Shown here one piece after another: positions 1 through 6,116 of a DNA stretch of 8,021 nucleotides. The stretch comes from an uncultured Actinomycetes bacterium. Its GTDB lineage: Bacteria; Actinomycetota; Actinomycetes; Nanopelagicales; Nanopelagicaceae. A program made the position numbers and the translations under genes. Position 1 is the stretch's first letter, and every line of letters starts with the position of its first letter. Below the pieces are notes generated by a model that was not told where the DNA came from, did no database searches, and was given only the letters and a program-made list of their open reading frames with translations. The stretch lies in assembly GCA_903875815.1 (NCBI GenBank), contig CAIQXR010000133.1:1-8021 (forward strand), given 5' to 3'.

Positions 1-456
1 CAGAGTGTGACGGTGGGAAATAAAGGTGTAACCAATATTTCCGTGGCATCGCTCGGTTCAGTTGGTGTGGATGTTATTTATTCCACGTGGAATAAAACCA
101 GCGAAGTTCTCACGCAAGTTCTAGCTGCTGATCAGGACTTAGCGAAGAAGAAATCAAAATATTTAATCAAATTGATCGGTAATACCCCGCAGCAGTACTT
201 CCTCACTTTCCCTGCCGCAAAGAAAGTGGTTATCGGCGCTGTGAAGGATCGATTTGATCTCGCCGTTATTGATCTCGTTGCAAAGACTCTCAAGGGTCAG
301 ACTTTCAATGACATCCTTGATGAGAAGGCCGGTATCTACGGTCACATCTACACATTTAGCGGTGGGGGAGTGGCGCTGGCCACATCGAATCCAGTGCCAG
401 CGGTGAATTCGAAGTTGAGGGCGGCGGCGAGCGTCGTAAGTACGGGTAAGTATTGA
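1..456 (+). CDS. BMP-family ABC transporter substrate-binding protein, C-terminal part (5' end outside window)
   Basis: The frame is open to the left edge (codons CAG AGT precede the first GTG at 7), so this is the last ~151 codons of a longer gene and position 7 should not be read as its start. The fragment lines up, by eye, with the C-terminal lobe of the complete binding protein that follows. A 'VDVIYSTW' strand matches 'ADVIFPVA', the stretch KVVIGAVKDRFDLAVIDLV matches SVVKGISNAVKSVI, and YTFSGGGVALA matches YVGTLANKGVSLA. In BMP/PnrA-like proteins these are the strand-helix units closing the ligand cleft, where nucleosides or related ligands bind outside the membrane. The two copies are clearly diverged, so they may bind different ligands. 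The signal peptide and any lipobox lie outside the window. Lysine codons are a mix of AAA and AAG, unlike the next gene. The family call is fairly firm and the substrate is not determined. Confidence 0.72.
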   Translation, partial: QSVTVGNKGVTNISVASLGSVGVDVIYSTWNKTSEVLTQVLAADQDLAKKKSKYLIKLIGNTPQQYFLTFPAAKKVVIGAVKDRFDLAVIDLVAKTLKGQTFNDILDEKAGIYGHIYTFSGGGVALATSNPVPAVNSKLRAAASVVSTGKY

Positions 457-468
457 TTTAGTCGAGAT

Positions 469-496
469 CTCTCAGGTAATGGTTGAGAGTTCTTTA
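469..496 (+). terminator. Weak terminator-like hairpin after the first binding-protein gene
   Basis: CTCTCA (469-474) pairs with TGAGAG (484-489) across a 9-base loop and is followed by TTCTTT. The stem is only 6 bp (7 with one G-U pair) and the T run is short and broken. It sits 12 bases after the stop codon, where a terminator would be expected. It could also be chance. Confidence 0.3.
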
Positions 497-561
497 CATC
501 TGCGACACAGCCTAAATATGCGTGAATAACGCCTTTCTCGCTAATGTTCACCTACACACAA

Positions 562-579
562 CCCCTCGTTCATCGGGGG
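562..579 (+). promoter_or_regulatory. Small GC-rich hairpin in the leader, just upstream of the ribosome binding site
   Basis: CCCC (562-565) pairs with GGGG (576-579), and CG (567-568) pairs with CG (574-575), leaving one bulged T at 566 and a 5-base loop. The hairpin ends 7 bases before the GGAGG at 587. No T run follows, so it is not a terminator. It may stabilise the 5' end of the message or tune translation. Its role is inferred only from position. Confidence 0.35.
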
Positions 580-586
580 ACCCTTT

Positions 587-591
587 GGAGG
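587..591 (+). promoter_or_regulatory. Shine-Dalgarno GGAGG that fixes the TTG start at 596
   Basis: GGAGG lies 4 bases before TTG 596. No ATG or GTG start lies in frame upstream. The next in-frame ATG (641) would remove the positively charged start of the signal peptide. The site therefore supports the unusual TTG start. Confidence 0.75.
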
Positions 592-595
592 AATC

Positions 596-1654
596 TTGAA
601 GAAGTCATTCAAACTAATCACACTCGTGGCTGCTGCCACCATGGTGGTCGGTGTTGCAGTTGCACCTGCATCACAGGCTGCTAAGACCAAGACCTGTCTC
701 GCACTCGATACCGGTGGCGTAGACGATCACTCATTCAACGCATCAGCTTGGGCTGGCGCACAGGCTTCATCAGCAATCTCTGATGTTCAGTACCTCCCAG
801 CAACTTCAGCTGCTGACTTTGCTCCAAATATCAAGAAGTTTGTCGATCAGAAGTGCAACCTCATCATCGGTGTTGGTTTCTCTATCTCTGGCGCAATCGT
901 TGATTCAGCAAAGGCAAACCCAACCATCAAGTACGCAGTTGTTGATGACCAGGGTTACGACCACGGTCCAAAGGGCGACCAGTTCCCAGGTACACCTGTA
1001 AAGAACGTTAAGGGTCTTACCTTTGCAACTAACGAAAACTCATTCATGGCTGGCTACCTAGCTGCAGGTTTCTCAAAGACCGGCACAGTTGCTACCTACG
1101 GTGGAGCTCCATACCCAACAGTGACCATCTTCATGGATGGCTTCGCTAAGGGCGTTGCTTACTACAACACATTGAAGAAGAAGTCAGTCAAGGTCCTCGG
1201 ATGGGATCCAAAGAACCCATCAGCAGGAACCTTCGTCGGTGACTTCTCATCAATGAACAAGGCACTCTCAATCTCACAGGGATTTGAGCAGCAAGGCGCA
1301 GATGTCATCTTCCCAGTAGCTGGTGGACTTGGCGCTGCAACAGCTGGTCAGTCACTCAAGAGCGGAAAGTCAAAGACAATCTGGGTTGACTCAGATGGTT
1401 ACAACTTGGTTCCACAGTATGCATCAGTTCTCCTAACATCTGTCGTAAAGGGAATCAGCAACGCTGTGAAGTCAGTTATCACCGATGTTTCAACAAACAA
1501 GTACACAAACGCTTCATATGTTGGCACACTTGCTAACAAGGGGGTTTCACTTGCTCCATACCACGATCTAGGCAAGAAGGTTCCTGGTGCACTCCAGAAC
1601 GAAGTTCTTCAGCTTGGTAAGGACATTGCAGCAGGAAAGGTTTCAGCTAAGTAA
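596..1654 (+). CDS. BMP-family nucleoside-binding protein of ABC importer (secreted, no lipobox)
   Basis: This 352-residue extracellular binding protein of the BmpA/PnrA type should deliver nucleosides to the permeases encoded downstream. Residues 1-28 form an export signal: KK at 2-3, a hydrophobic core at about 7-23, then APASQA with a plausible signal peptidase I site. Family landmarks follow: DTGGVDDHSFNASAW (38-52), the IIGVGF strand (90-95), FATNENSFMAGYLAAG (143-158), GADVIFPVAGG (234-244), WVDSDGYN (263-270) and YVGTLANKGVSLAPY (308-322). Length is normal for the family. The only mature cysteines are C34 and C87, which lie on neighbouring predicted strands and might form a disulfide. 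No cysteine occurs in a lipobox context, although most Gram-positive homologues are lipoproteins. The start is TTG with a strong GGAGG. Mature-region lysines are essentially all AAG, which suggests high expression. The family call is firm. Nucleoside as ligand is inferred from the neighbours. Confidence 0.93.
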   Translation: MKKSFKLITLVAAATMVVGVAVAPASQAAKTKTCLALDTGGVDDHSFNASAWAGAQASSAISDVQYLPATSAADFAPNIKKFVDQKCNLIIGVGFSISGAIVDSAKANPTIKYAVVDDQGYDHGPKGDQFPGTPVKNVKGLTFATNENSFMAGYLAAGFSKTGTVATYGGAPYPTVTIFMDGFAKGVAYYNTLKKKSVKVLGWDPKNPSAGTFVGDFSSMNKALSISQGFEQQGADVIFPVAGGLGAATAGQSLKSGKSKTIWVDSDGYNLVPQYASVLLTSVVKGISNAVKSVITDVSTNKYTNASYVGTLANKGVSLAPYHDLGKKVPGALQNEVLQLGKDIAAGKVSAK

Positions 1655-1683
1655 TCCTTAACTGAAAACGATTAAGTTAGTCG

Positions 1684-1723
1684 GCGAGGGCCGAGTGAGA
1701 AATCACTCGGCCCTCGCTCTTTT
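1684..1723 (+). terminator. Strong intrinsic terminator after the binding-protein gene
   Basis: A perfect 15-bp stem (1684-1698 with 1703-1717) closes on a GAAA tetraloop and is followed by TCTTTTATTA. It begins 29 bases after the stop at 1654. It should end the binding-protein transcript before the transporter operon, which has its own promoter signal downstream. Confidence 0.92.
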
Positions 1724-1740
1724 ATTAAACTTCGCTAGAT

Positions 1741-1775
1741 CTTCTCTTCTCTGAAAATACCGTTAGAATAAAGCG
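1741..1775 (+). promoter_or_regulatory. Probable leaderless promoter of the transporter/catabolism operon
   Basis: TAGAAT (1764-1769) matches the -10 consensus at five of six positions and ends 5 bases before the GTG start codon at 1775. Transcription would therefore begin at or within a base or two of the G of GTG. No Shine-Dalgarno-like sequence precedes the GTG (the bases are GAATAAAGC). The -35 region is weak: TTCTCT at 1742-1747 gives a 16-base spacer. This layout is the usual signature of leaderless genes, which are common in actinobacteria. Confidence 0.65.
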
Positions 1776-3292
1776 TGTCCTTTGAACTCCGCGGAATCAC
1801 CAAAACCTTCGGCGCACTTGTCGCCAATGATGGCATTGATCTGAAAGTCGAGCGCGGGGAAATTCTCGCAATCCTTGGCGAAAATGGTGCTGGCAAATCC
1901 ACACTAATGAATATCGCTTACGGTCTCTTGCAGGCCGACAGCGGTGAAATATTTGTCGATGGTGAAAAAGTTTCGATCAACGAACCGAGCGACGCTTTAG
2001 CGGCCGGTATCGGAATGGTGCATCAGCACTTCATGTTAATTCCCGTTTTCACTGTGGCTGAAAATATTGTGCTTGGCCATGAGCCCACTTCTCGCGGGGG
2101 AGTCCTGAAGTTAGAGGATGCTCGCAAAGCGATTCACAAAATTTCAGAAGAGTTCGGTTTCGATGTCGATCCGGATGCGATCGTTGAAGAACTTCCCGTC
2201 GGAGTCCAGCAGCGGGTGGAGATTATTAAGGCGCTTATTTACGATGCCAAGGTGCTCATTCTTGACGAGCCCACGGCAGTACTCACTCCGCAAGAGACCG
2301 ATGATCTGCTTCGGATCATGAAGAGCTTGAAGGAGAAGGGCACCTCCATCATCTTCATTACCCACAAACTTCGTGAAGTGAAGATCGCGGCTGACAAGAT
2401 CACCATTATTCGTCGCGGCAAGGTGGTGGGCACGGCCGAACCTTCCGCATCCCAGAATGAGCTTGCCTCATTGATGGTGGGTCGCCCAGTAGATCTCGCG
2501 CCAGCCAAGACTGCTCACAAGATCGGTGCACCAGTACTTACCGTCTCGAATTTAGAGGTAAAGGATCAAGCTGGCCGCAATCTCGTCGACGGCATCTCCT
2601 TTGAAGTTCATGCGGGAGAAGTGCTTGCCATTGCTGGTGTCCAAGGAAATGGCCAGACTGAATTGGCGCGCGCACTTATTAATCTAGAGGACCACATTGA
2701 AGGATCCATGAAGCTCTCTGGCCACGAGCTCAATGGCATGAGTGTTCATGAATCTCTCACTGCTGGAATTGCATACGTCCCTGAATCGCGCGAACTCGAT
2801 GGCCTGATCGGTTCCTTCTCGATCGCGGAAAACTTGATTCTCGACCTTCACACCCAGCCGCCGTATGCAGCGCGAGGGTTGATTTCACCAGCAGTGGTGG
2901 CGACGCAGGCAGATAAGCAAGCAGCCGAATTTGATATTCGCACTCAATCTACTCAGGATCCCGTCTCATCCCTCTCTGGTGGAAATAAGCAGAAAGTGGT
3001 CTTGGCACGCGAACTTTCTCGTCCAGTGCAGCTCCTGATCGCATCTCAGCCCACTCGCGGTTTGGATGTCGGATCGATCGAATTTGTCCATGAACGCATC
3101 TTGGCTGAACGCGATGCTGGTCGCGCTGTTCTGCTGGTGAGTACCGAACTCGATGAAGTGACAGCGCTAGCCGATCGAATCGCAGTTATGTACCGTGGAA
3201 AAATTCTGGCAATCGTGAATTCCGATGTATCGCGCGATGAATTGGGACTTCTGATGGCGGGCGTGACGAGCGAAGGGAAGAAGAGCGCATGA
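1775..3292 (+). CDS. Nucleoside ABC transporter ATP-binding protein (two fused ATPase domains)
   Basis: This 505-residue cytoplasmic ATPase powers the BMP-type importer and corresponds to NupO of Bacillus subtilis in type. Domain 1 (about 1-235) is complete: Walker A GENGAGKST (35-43), Q-loop glutamine 84 in HQHFML, signature LPVGVQQR (140-147), Walker B LILDEP (161-166, E165) and switch histidine 197. Domain 2 (about 253-498) keeps a good signature, LSGGNKQK (400-407). Its Walker A is GVQGNGQTE with Gln294 where Lys is expected, its Walker B is LLIASQP with Gln425 in place of the catalytic Glu, and Thr457 stands where the switch His would be. One composite site is therefore likely active and the other degenerate, as is typical of this sugar/nucleoside importer class. 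The start is GTG 1775 without a Shine-Dalgarno. The 3' end overlaps permease 1 by ATGA. Confidence 0.95.
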   Translation: MSFELRGITKTFGALVANDGIDLKVERGEILAILGENGAGKSTLMNIAYGLLQADSGEIFVDGEKVSINEPSDALAAGIGMVHQHFMLIPVFTVAENIVLGHEPTSRGGVLKLEDARKAIHKISEEFGFDVDPDAIVEELPVGVQQRVEIIKALIYDAKVLILDEPTAVLTPQETDDLLRIMKSLKEKGTSIIFITHKLREVKIAADKITIIRRGKVVGTAEPSASQNELASLMVGRPVDLAPAKTAHKIGAPVLTVSNLEVKDQAGRNLVDGISFEVHAGEVLAIAGVQGNGQTELARALINLEDHIEGSMKLSGHELNGMSVHESLTAGIAYVPESRELDGLIGSFSIAENLILDLHTQPPYAARGLISPAVVATQADKQAAEFDIRTQSTQDPVSSLSGGNKQKVVLARELSRPVQLLIASQPTRGLDVGSIEFVHERILAERDAGRAVLLVSTELDEVTALADRIAVMYRGKILAIVNSDVSRDELGLLMAGVTSEGKKSA

Positions 3293-4461
3293 AGAAATTC
3301 CTTCGCAAAGTAGAGAATGTGGTTGCGCTGCCAGCGCTCTCGTTCCTACTTGCCTTTATTATCTCCGGACTCTTGATCGCTCTCTCTGATAGTCGAGTCT
3401 TGAAACTTGCTTCTCACCCTGGAAAATTCTTGACGACAGCTGGATCGACGATTGGGAATGCCTACCTTGCACTTTTCCAAGGTTCGATCTTTGATATTAA
3501 CTTGGCCCGAGCCCATGGTTTGGCGCAAGGTTTTTATCCACTCTCTGACACGATCGTGACTGCAACGCCACTCATCCTTACTGGTCTCTCTGTTGCTCTC
3601 GCCTTTAAATCTGGACTCTTCAATATTGGCGCGCAGGGCCAATTTATCTTCGGCGCAATCGGTGCTTCATATATTGGATTCCACTTTGATTTGCCGATCG
3701 TCGTGCATGTGCTGATTGCACTAGTTGGTGGCGCCGTACTCGGTGGACTCTGGGGCGGCCTTGTGGGTCTGCTCAAAGCGAAGACTGGTGCGCATGAAGT
3801 CATCGTGACGATCATGATGAACTACATCGCCGGCTTCTTTATTCTCTGGATTCTCAAGACCAAAGCATTCCTTCGCCCTGGTCGCATCGATCCGATGGCA
3901 CCTGAGGTGGGAAATAACGCCCGTCTGCCACATCTCTTCGGTCCAAACCTGCGTATTCACGCCGGCATCTTCGTCGCACTTCTCGCGGCGATCTTTATCT
4001 GGTGGCTCCTTGCTCGCACGACAGTTGGATTTAAATTCCGCGCTGTGGGTGCAAATGCCGCAGCAGCCAAGACAGCAGGAATCTCCACGGGCTTCGTTAT
4101 TACCTCCACTATGGCGCTCTGCGGCGCACTTGCTGGCCTGGGTGGTGCGACCCACTTACTCGGTAGTGAATATTCACTGACGGCAGATATTGGCGGCTCC
4201 TTCGGTTTTGATGCCATCACGGTTGCACTACTCGGTCGAGCAAAGCCCGGCGGCACGGTCGCAGCAGCTCTCCTCTTTGGCGCGCTTCGTACAGGTGGTC
4301 GCACCATGCAATCCAATACTGGTACACCGTTGGATATCGTCTTGGTCATTCAGGCGCTGATCGTTCTCTTTATCGCGGCGCCCACATTGGTTCGCTTCCT
4401 CTTCCGAATTAAAAATATTAATACCGGAACTGCGCTCGAGTCGAAGGGATGGAACGGATGA
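3289..4461 (+). CDS. Nucleoside ABC transporter permease 1 (BPD_transp_2 / NupP-like)
   Basis: This 390-residue integral membrane subunit forms one half of the import channel. It has an N-terminal membrane segment (about 13-32), an external loop region (35-85), then a core of hydrophobic segments at roughly 87-107, 115-132, 137-162, 170-190, 225-242, 268-290, 308-335 and 348-372. Family motifs are FNIGAQGQ (111-118), GAHEVIVTIMMNYIA (167-181, the region expected to contact the ATPase), GFKFRAVGANAAAAKTAGI (247-265) and GFDAITVALLG (306-316). The start ATG overlaps the stop of the ATPase gene (ATGA, 3289-3292), and AAGGGAAG at 3273-3280 is a plausible ribosome site. It pairs with the following, dissimilar permease to make the heterodimer usual for BMP-type importers. 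Membrane segment limits are estimates by eye. Confidence 0.93.
   Translation: MKKFLRKVENVVALPALSFLLAFIISGLLIALSDSRVLKLASHPGKFLTTAGSTIGNAYLALFQGSIFDINLARAHGLAQGFYPLSDTIVTATPLILTGLSVALAFKSGLFNIGAQGQFIFGAIGASYIGFHFDLPIVVHVLIALVGGAVLGGLWGGLVGLLKAKTGAHEVIVTIMMNYIAGFFILWILKTKAFLRPGRIDPMAPEVGNNARLPHLFGPNLRIHAGIFVALLAAIFIWWLLARTTVGFKFRAVGANAAAAKTAGISTGFVITSTMALCGALAGLGGATHLLGSEYSLTADIGGSFGFDAITVALLGRAKPGGTVAAALLFGALRTGGRTMQSNTGTPLDIVLVIQALIVLFIAAPTLVRFLFRIKNINTGTALESKGWNG
4444..4449 (+). promoter_or_regulatory. Shine-Dalgarno-like AAGGGA that decides the start of permease 2
   Basis: AAGGGA lies inside the end of the permease 1 gene. It is 8 bases before the ATG at 4458 but touches the alternative ATG at 4449, for which it cannot serve. 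This favours ATG 4458, which also makes an ATGA overlap with the stop of permease 1. Confidence 0.6.
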
Positions 4462-5723
4462 GCACTTCATCAACCATGCGTTCGGCTGCGCAAAAGCGCC
4501 AACTTCGCCTCATCATTGTGATGGCCGTTCTGTCGCTAGGCGCGCTCATCAAATTTGGCTTCTTGTCGTCCAGTACTCAGAAGACCGGCTTTGGATTTGT
4601 CTTGGGAAATGAATGGCACTTCTTCACCCGTTGGGATGTTCGCTCGAGTTATAGCTCGATTCTTTTCGCTGTGATCGCTTTCATCGGTGTGGGTATTAGT
4701 TACCTCTCCTTCAGGCGCGCTAAGACGATTGGCCTCGGTAGTGGAATTACTTCCTTCGGCCTCTTGCTCTCCTTTATTAGTTGGGCTGCCACCGGAAAAT
4801 TCATTCCCATGACTGGCCTTCTTCAAGGCGCGCTCCTCTTGGCAGTCCCATTGATTTTCGGATCAATGTCGGGACTCCTCTGCGAGCGTTCTGGTGTCAT
4901 CAATATTGCGATCGAAGGACAGTTGCTCGCGGGTGCCTTTGCCTCTGGCGTGGTGGCGAGTTTGACTCATAAATCGTCGCTCGGTCTTTTGGTTGCTCCA
5001 CTTGCTGGTGCGCTGATCTCACTCTTGCTCGCCACATTCGCCATCAAATTCTCCGTGGATCAAGTGATTCTCGGTTTTGTTCTCAACGTCTTGGTCTACG
5101 GCTTGACCGACTTCCTCTACAAGAAACTCTTGATTCCTTATCAAGCCACCTGGAACTCGGGTCCGACCTTTAATCAAATTGAGATTCCCGTGCTGGGAAA
5201 GCTGCCGATTATCGGGCCGATCCTCTTTGACCAGACCATCATCGTCTATTCGATGTATCTCATCGTTGGTGTAATCGCATTCGCACTCTTCCACACCAAG
5301 TGGGGGCTACGGACTCGCGCTGTGGGCGAGCACCCAACAGCTGCTGATAGCGTCGGTATCGATGTCAATAAACTTCGCTTCCGCAACGTCATGATCGCTG
5401 GTCTTGTTGCTGGAATTGGTGGCGCTTACTTCACCGTTGGTTCGGTTGGCTCCTTCGGCAAGGAGATGACGGCTGGTAGCGGCTTTATCGCTCTCGCTGC
5501 GCTGATCTTTGGAAAGTGGAGCCCAATGGGCGCCCTCTCTGCCGCGCTGCTCTTTGGTTTTGCCGATAAGCTGCAACAGACACTCTCCATCATCGGCGTC
5601 GCTATTCCATCGGAATTTATGTTGATGGTCCCGTACATCGCCACCATCATTGCAGTCTCCGGGCTTGTCGGTCGGGTACGCGCACCTGCAGCCGATGGCG
5701 TTGCCTATAAGCGCGGTGCATAA
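4458..5723 (+). CDS. Nucleoside ABC transporter permease 2 (BPD_transp_2 / NupQ-like) with N-terminal extension
   Basis: This 421-residue membrane subunit is the second half of the channel. An ATG at 4449 would add three residues. I prefer 4458 because it forms an ATGA overlap with the previous stop and has AAGGGA at proper distance. The canonical part begins near residue 120: LLLAVPLIFGSMSGLLCERSGVINIAIEGQ (126-155), SVDQVILGFVLNVL (199-212), GLRTRAVGEHPTAADSVGI (283-301), GFIALAALIFGKW (342-354), and a last membrane segment around 385-404. Ahead of it lie about 115 extra residues with three hydrophobic segments (about 17-33, 67-84 and 94-110). The short bacterial form of about 300 residues lacks these. 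I believe extended forms are usual in actinobacterial homologues. The family call is firm. The role of the extension is unknown. Confidence 0.92.
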   Translation: MSTSSTMRSAAQKRQLRLIIVMAVLSLGALIKFGFLSSSTQKTGFGFVLGNEWHFFTRWDVRSSYSSILFAVIAFIGVGISYLSFRRAKTIGLGSGITSFGLLLSFISWAATGKFIPMTGLLQGALLLAVPLIFGSMSGLLCERSGVINIAIEGQLLAGAFASGVVASLTHKSSLGLLVAPLAGALISLLLATFAIKFSVDQVILGFVLNVLVYGLTDFLYKKLLIPYQATWNSGPTFNQIEIPVLGKLPIIGPILFDQTIIVYSMYLIVGVIAFALFHTKWGLRTRAVGEHPTAADSVGIDVNKLRFRNVMIAGLVAGIGGAYFTVGSVGSFGKEMTAGSGFIALAALIFGKWSPMGALSAALLFGFADKLQQTLSIIGVAIPSEFMLMVPYIATIIAVSGLVGRVRAPAADGVAYKRGA

Positions 5724-6116
5724 ATGACCCAAGAGATCGATTGGGAGTTGCTTCATATCGAAGCAAAGCTCATCATGGCAAAGGCTTACGCGCCGTACTC
5801 AAAATTCCCAGTCGGTGTTGCTGGCCTGGTCAGCGATGGTCGAATCGTTCGCGGCTGTAATGTCGAAAATGCCAGCTATGGCATGACGCTCTGCGCCGAG
5901 TGTGGCATGGTCTCAGATTTAATTTCTAGCGGTGGCGGCAAACTCGTTGCTGTGGTCTGCGTCGATGGCGCGGGAAATTACCTCTCGCCGTGCGGCCGGT
6001 GTCGTCAACTTCTCTTCGAACATGGTGGAAAAGATATGTTGCTCATGACTCCCGATGGCCCATCTCCCATGTCCACCATCTTGCCGTGGGCCTTTGGTCC
6101 CGAGGATCTCAAATAA
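5724..6116 (+). CDS. cdd: Cytidine deaminase
   Basis: This 130-residue zinc enzyme should convert cytidine and deoxycytidine to uridine and deoxyuridine in the cytoplasm, feeding the phosphorylase encoded next. It has the normal length of the small homotetrameric class. YAPYSKFPVGVAGL (22-35) and GCNVENASYGMTLCAEC (44-60) form the substrate and first zinc motifs, and PCGRCRQLL (89-97) the second. The zinc ligands are predicted as C57, C90 and C93, with E59 as the proton shuttle. Residue 60 is Cys where the Bacillus and human type has Arg (CAER). As far as I recall, CAEC is the actinobacterial form. The ATG directly follows the TAA of permease 2 with no spacer, and I see no clear Shine-Dalgarno, so translational coupling is likely. 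Confidence 0.95.
   Translation: MTQEIDWELLHIEAKLIMAKAYAPYSKFPVGVAGLVSDGRIVRGCNVENASYGMTLCAECGMVSDLISSGGGKLVAVVCVDGAGNYLSPCGRCRQLLFEHGGKDMLLMTPDGPSPMSTILPWAFGPEDLK

Larger units (their letters stand above)
457..595 (+). promoter_or_regulatory. Intergenic region probably holding the promoter and 5' leader of the binding-protein gene
   Basis: These 139 bases separate the two binding-protein genes and contain no coding frame I can support. A promoter is expected because the downstream gene ends at its own strong terminator and shows signs of high expression. No convincing -35/-10 pair is visible. One candidate is TTTACA (493-498) with an A/T-rich TAAATAT (513-519), but that spacing is short. Another is TAATGT (542-547) as a lone -10, which would start the transcript near 553-556, just before the leader hairpin. 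I recognise no known riboswitch. Confidence 0.4.

Noticed and set aside
7..9. GTG at 7 as the start of a 149-residue protein
   Set aside because: The frame is open upstream to the window edge and the product is only the C-terminal lobe of a larger binding protein, so this is an internal Val codon.
457..595. Purine riboswitch or other known riboswitch in the leader of the binding-protein gene
   Set aside because: I could not find the conserved core or three-way junction of a purine riboswitch, nor another known class, in this short leader.
465..1742. AGATCT present in both intergenic regions (465-470 and 1737-1742) as a shared operator
   Set aside because: Only six palindromic bases are shared, with different flanks and different positions relative to the likely promoters. 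Chance is sufficient to explain it.
3721..4349. Overlapping - strand open frames opposite permease 1
   Set aside because: They are antisense to a conserved membrane protein gene, show no family resemblance, and have no promoter or ribosome site.
4449..4451. ATG at 4449 as the start of permease 2
   Set aside because: The only Shine-Dalgarno-like sequence touches this ATG. The ATG at 4458 has correct spacing and an ATGA overlap with the upstream stop.
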